Source of the DNA: Caulobacteraceae bacterium
GTDB taxonomy: Bacteria; Pseudomonadota; Alphaproteobacteria; Caulobacterales; Caulobacteraceae
Reading direction: 5' to 3'
DNA: 47,891 nt
NCBI GenBank assembly: GCA_019747095.1
Contig: JAIERG010000018.1
Coordinates: forward strand, 1 to 47,891
Part shown: positions 45,590 through 47,891 of the stretch, in pieces
Layout of the letters: each line of letters opens with the position of its first letter
Numbering within the stretch: position 1 is the first letter of the stretch
Made by a program: the position numbers and the translations under genes
The notes under the pieces: model-generated
Told to the model about the DNA's origin: nothing
Databases searched by the model: none
The model's input: only the letters and a program-made list of their open reading frames with translations

Positions 45590-47050
45590 TCATCTGGCCT
45601 TGACCGGCGCGACGGCGAGCACCGGCATTTCCAAGGTGCGCCCGACCATGCCGGGCGTCGACAGACCGCGCCGGGTGAACACCCTGAGCAGACCTACGCA
45701 CAGGGCGGTGAAGCCGGCGAACAGGATCACCAGCGCCAGCAGGGGCGCCTTCAGGCTGGTGCCCCGCGTCGCCGCCGCGGCCCTCTCGATCACCCGCACA
45801 TTGTCGGCTCCGGCGCGGACCAGGCCGTTATCTGCCCGGCTCTGCGTCTCACGCTGCTGGAACTCGCGGATCGAAGCGGTCAGGACGTCGCGGTTGGACG
45901 CCAAGGTCGCGTTTTCCGACTCCTGCCGCGTCAGGCGGGCCTGCCGCTCGAGAATGTCGGCCAGCTGCCGGTTCACGGACGACAGCCGCGCGGTCAGGCT
46001 GTCGCGCTCGGCCTGGGTGGTGATGCGGGTGGTCTCCAGCTCGGTCCAGATCGGGTTGGGGCCCAGGCGGACCTCCTTGGCCCCAACGGTCGTGCCCGAG
46101 GCGACGTATTCCTGCAGCTGGGCGATCCGTGCCTCGATGTCGCGCACGGGCTGGCTGTCGGGCTGATAGCGGGCCAGCAGTTGCTCGCGCTCGGTCCGCA
46201 GCGTCAGGATCTGGTCCTGGGCCGAGACGTTCAGGTCCTGCTGCAGCGCGATCTCGGCCGGCACCCGCGCCAGCTGCGCCTCAATGGTGACCAGCCGCCT
46301 CGCGGCCTGGTTCAGCTGGTTCTCGACCGACAGCTTCTCGGTCAGGGTCGACTGATAGACCGCCGCCAGCGCTGTCTTGGTCGCGGCGAAGTCGCCGATC
46401 TCGTTGGACGCCAGGAAGGTCTCATAGGCCCGGTCCACGTCGGCCAGTTCGTCCTCGAAGGCGCGACGCTGGCTGGCGATGGCGGAGGTCGAGCGGTCCT
46501 GGAACACCTCACGGCGATAGATCAGATACTGGTCGATAATGGCGTTCAGCACCCGCGCCGACTTCTCGGCGCTGTCGCTCTCGAAGCCCAGGCCGATGGT
46601 CGAGCCCTGCGGCGTCGTGGAGATCGACAGGTTGTCGTTGATGAACTTGATCGCGTCGCCTTCCTGCTTCTCCACCGGGTCGGTCGAGACGCGACCGGGC
46701 TTCTGGAAGAAGGGCAGGCCCAGCGCGCGCACGGCCCTCAGCTTCACCTCGCGGCTGCCGATGATGTTGGCCTCGGTCTGGGCCACCTCGCCGGGGGCCG
46801 GCGGCTGGGACTGGCGGTCTTGCATGCCGCCGACGCGAGGCTGGTAGACGTATTCCTGACCGGCCCCGACGAATAGACTGGCTCCGGCGGTATAAGTCTT
46901 CTTGAGCGTCAGAACGGCGGCCGCGCCGATCGCCAGCACCAACAGAAACACCAGCACCATGACCCACAGCTCGCGGAACAGCAGGCCGACGACATCGCCG
47001 AACCCGTAGCGCGGGCGGGCCGAGACATAGGCGGTGGCCGTGGAACGCAT
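45590..47050 (-). CDS. hfsA: HfsA-like polysaccharide chain-length/export protein (Wzz/GumC)
   Basis: The 486-residue inner-membrane protein (from ATG 47050) has a first membrane segment (about 26-46, ELWVMVLVFLLVLAIGAAAV), a large periplasmic domain with long coiled coils (RAFEDELADVDRAYETFLAS and DSLTARLSSVNRQLADIL), and a second segment near 441-462 (LALVILFAGFTALCVGLLRV). This is the polysaccharide co-polymerase architecture of Wzc/GumC, bridging inner membrane and HfsD. A GTG at 47113 gives 21 more residues; it has no good ribosome site. It reads in the opposite direction to hfsD, 94 bases away. Confidence 0.88.
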   Translation of the reverse strand: MRSTATAYVSARPRYGFGDVVGLLFRELWVMVLVFLLVLAIGAAAVLTLKKTYTAGASLFVGAGQEYVYQPRVGGMQDRQSQPPAPGEVAQTEANIIGSREVKLRAVRALGLPFFQKPGRVSTDPVEKQEGDAIKFINDNLSISTTPQGSTIGLGFESDSAEKSARVLNAIIDQYLIYRREVFQDRSTSAIASQRRAFEDELADVDRAYETFLASNEIGDFAATKTALAAVYQSTLTEKLSVENQLNQAARRLVTIEAQLARVPAEIALQQDLNVSAQDQILTLRTEREQLLARYQPDSQPVRDIEARIAQLQEYVASGTTVGAKEVRLGPNPIWTELETTRITTQAERDSLTARLSSVNRQLADILERQARLTRQESENATLASNRDVLTASIREFQQRETQSRADNGLVRAGADNVRVIERAAAATRGTSLKAPLLALVILFAGFTALCVGLLRVFTRRGLSTPGMVGRTLEMPVLAVAPVKAR

Positions 47051-47105
47051 GGGCGGACGGAGTTCCGGGGAATCGTGAACGTCCCCGATCCTTCGCCGGT
47101 CGGCG

Positions 47106-47120
47106 TTAACCACTGATTAC
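47106..47120. promoter_or_regulatory. CtrA-like box between hfsA and hfsD
   Basis: TTAA-N7-TTAC (TTAA 47106-47109; TTAC 47117-47120) matches the CtrA consensus TTAA-N7-TTAA with one mismatch and correct spacing. It is 56-70 bases from the hfsA start and 25-39 from hfsD. CtrA control of holdfast or polar development genes is plausible in Caulobacterales, but binding is not shown. Confidence 0.4.
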
Positions 47121-47144
47121 CCATGTTCGGCGAGCCTCGCGCTC

Positions 47145-47867
47145 ATGATGGATCGGCGGCGGATTCTGTGGGGTGTTCTTGGCGCGGCTGTCGCCGCGTC
47201 TACCGGCGCGTGCGCCTCGGGCCAGAGTCGGCCGACCAACCGGGTGCAGCGCGGCGGCTTCTCCGACATCGCCTTCGCCGACTGGACCGACGCCGAACCG
47301 GAATACGTCCTCTACCCGGGCGATGAGATCGACGTCGCCCTGCCGACCGCATCTGAACTGAACCGGACCCTGCGGGTTGGCCCCGATGGCCGCATCGCCC
47401 TCCCTCTGATCGGCCAGGCGATGGCCGCGGACCGGACGCTGGCGGAACTGGAATATACCCTGAGTGAGGCCTACGCGTCGCAACTGGTGCGGCCCGTGGT
47501 GGAGGTCACGTTGAAGCAGGCTGGCCCGATCCAGGTCTGGGTCGCGGGCGAGGTCCGGACGCCTGGAGTCTTCTCGATGACGGGCGACATCAACGCCTTT
47601 CAGGCCGTGATCCAGGCAGGAGATTTCCTGCCCACCGCAAAACCGGAACAGGTGGCCCTGATCCGGCGCGGGCCAGGAGGGCGCGGAATGATGCGGGTGG
47701 TAGACCTGCGGCCCCGTCACGGCGAGATCGTGGCGCTGCGTCGGAACGACATCCTTTATGTGCCGCGCTCGACGCTCGGCGAGCTGGCCAACTTCTTCAC
47801 CCAGTTCCGAAACGCCATGCCGATCGGGTTCAATTACTCGATCAACGGGCAGTATCAGTCGTTCTAG
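47145..47867 (+). CDS. hfsD: HfsD-like outer-membrane polysaccharide export lipoprotein (Wza type)
   Basis: HfsD forms the outer-membrane channel for holdfast export. The 240-residue protein has a lipoprotein signal with lipobox STGAC (Cys23) and a poly-saccharide export domain (YVLYPGDEIDVALPTASELN, VGPDGRIALPLIGQ). A SLBB-type domain follows (VWVAGEVRTPGVFSMTGDIN, AFQAVIQAGDFLPTAKPEQV). The C-terminal segment (GELANFFTQFRNAMPIGFNY) is the membrane-spanning helix region. The first of two Met codons is used. In Caulobacter hfsD, hfsA and hfsB run in one direction; here hfsD is divergent from hfsA. Confidence 0.9.
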   Translation: MMDRRRILWGVLGAAVAASTGACASGQSRPTNRVQRGGFSDIAFADWTDAEPEYVLYPGDEIDVALPTASELNRTLRVGPDGRIALPLIGQAMAADRTLAELEYTLSEAYASQLVRPVVEVTLKQAGPIQVWVAGEVRTPGVFSMTGDINAFQAVIQAGDFLPTAKPEQVALIRRGPGGRGMMRVVDLRPRHGEIVALRRNDILYVPRSTLGELANFFTQFRNAMPIGFNYSINGQYQSF

Positions 47868-47891
47868 TGGGCTACCGCTCTCGACGCGGTC

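Overview
The window is GC-rich, strongly codon-biased DNA from an alphaproteobacterium. The gene content points to the Caulobacterales, most likely Brevundimonas or a close relative. Evidence: an NDUFA12-type complex I accessory gene beside a DUF2155 gene; an HdaA with an N-terminal clamp-binding motif; a twelve-gene chemotaxis operon in the order known from Caulobacter crescentus (mcp, cheX, cheYI, cheA, cheW, cheR, cheB, cheYII, cheD, cheU, cheYIII, cheE); and a holdfast polysaccharide locus (hfsE, hfsF, hfsG, hfsB, hfsA, hfsD). I see no insertion sequence, prophage or CRISPR array, and no gene-free stretch longer than 300 bases. The genus is an inference.

Layout. 1-3059: accC and aat on the plus strand converge on DUF2155 and NDUFA12 genes. 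3207-6417: a large protein that looks like a catalytically dead relative of B12-dependent ribonucleotide reductase, translationally coupled to a small thioesterase. 6424-7938: two secreted pentapeptide-repeat paralogues and a strong terminator. 7959-14347: aspS divergent from an hdaA-ppk-ppx operon (DnaA inactivation and polyphosphate turnover). 14351-19464: lon, an unknown secreted protein and tig on the minus strand, without the usual clpP/clpX between tig and lon. 19643-21279: a metallo-hydrolase, then a small stress island with two matching sigma-EcfG-like promoters, an ElaB/YqjD-like membrane protein, a tiny proline-rich protein and a KGG-repeat gene broken by an amber codon. 21299-25425: a single-chain EgtB-EgtD ergothioneine enzyme, an acyl-CoA dehydrogenase, an SCP2 protein and tRNA-Ser(GCU). 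25459-35424: the chemotaxis operon on the minus strand. 35504-37335: a FixL/FixJ-like two-component pair divergent from it. 37343-39814: a secreted DUF305-DUF305-LVIVD protein. 39965-47867: the holdfast locus.

How it fits together. The right half is a surface-lifestyle region: steering of the flagellar motor lies a few kilobases from the adhesive polysaccharide machinery, with a sensor kinase/regulator pair between them. In the holdfast locus HfsE primes the lipid carrier, two GT2 glycosyltransferases extend the glycan, HfsF flips it, and HfsA, HfsB and HfsD form the export complex. hfsD is divergent from hfsA, and a CtrA-like box lies between them. The left half is core metabolism and cell-cycle or proteostasis functions.

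The most unusual points are the apparent RNR pseudo-enzyme, the EgtB-EgtD fusion, a CheY-like protein with a FliM-like tail, a CheU that ends in a receptor-like tether peptide, an HfsB without its Walker lysine, and the amber-interrupted KGG gene.
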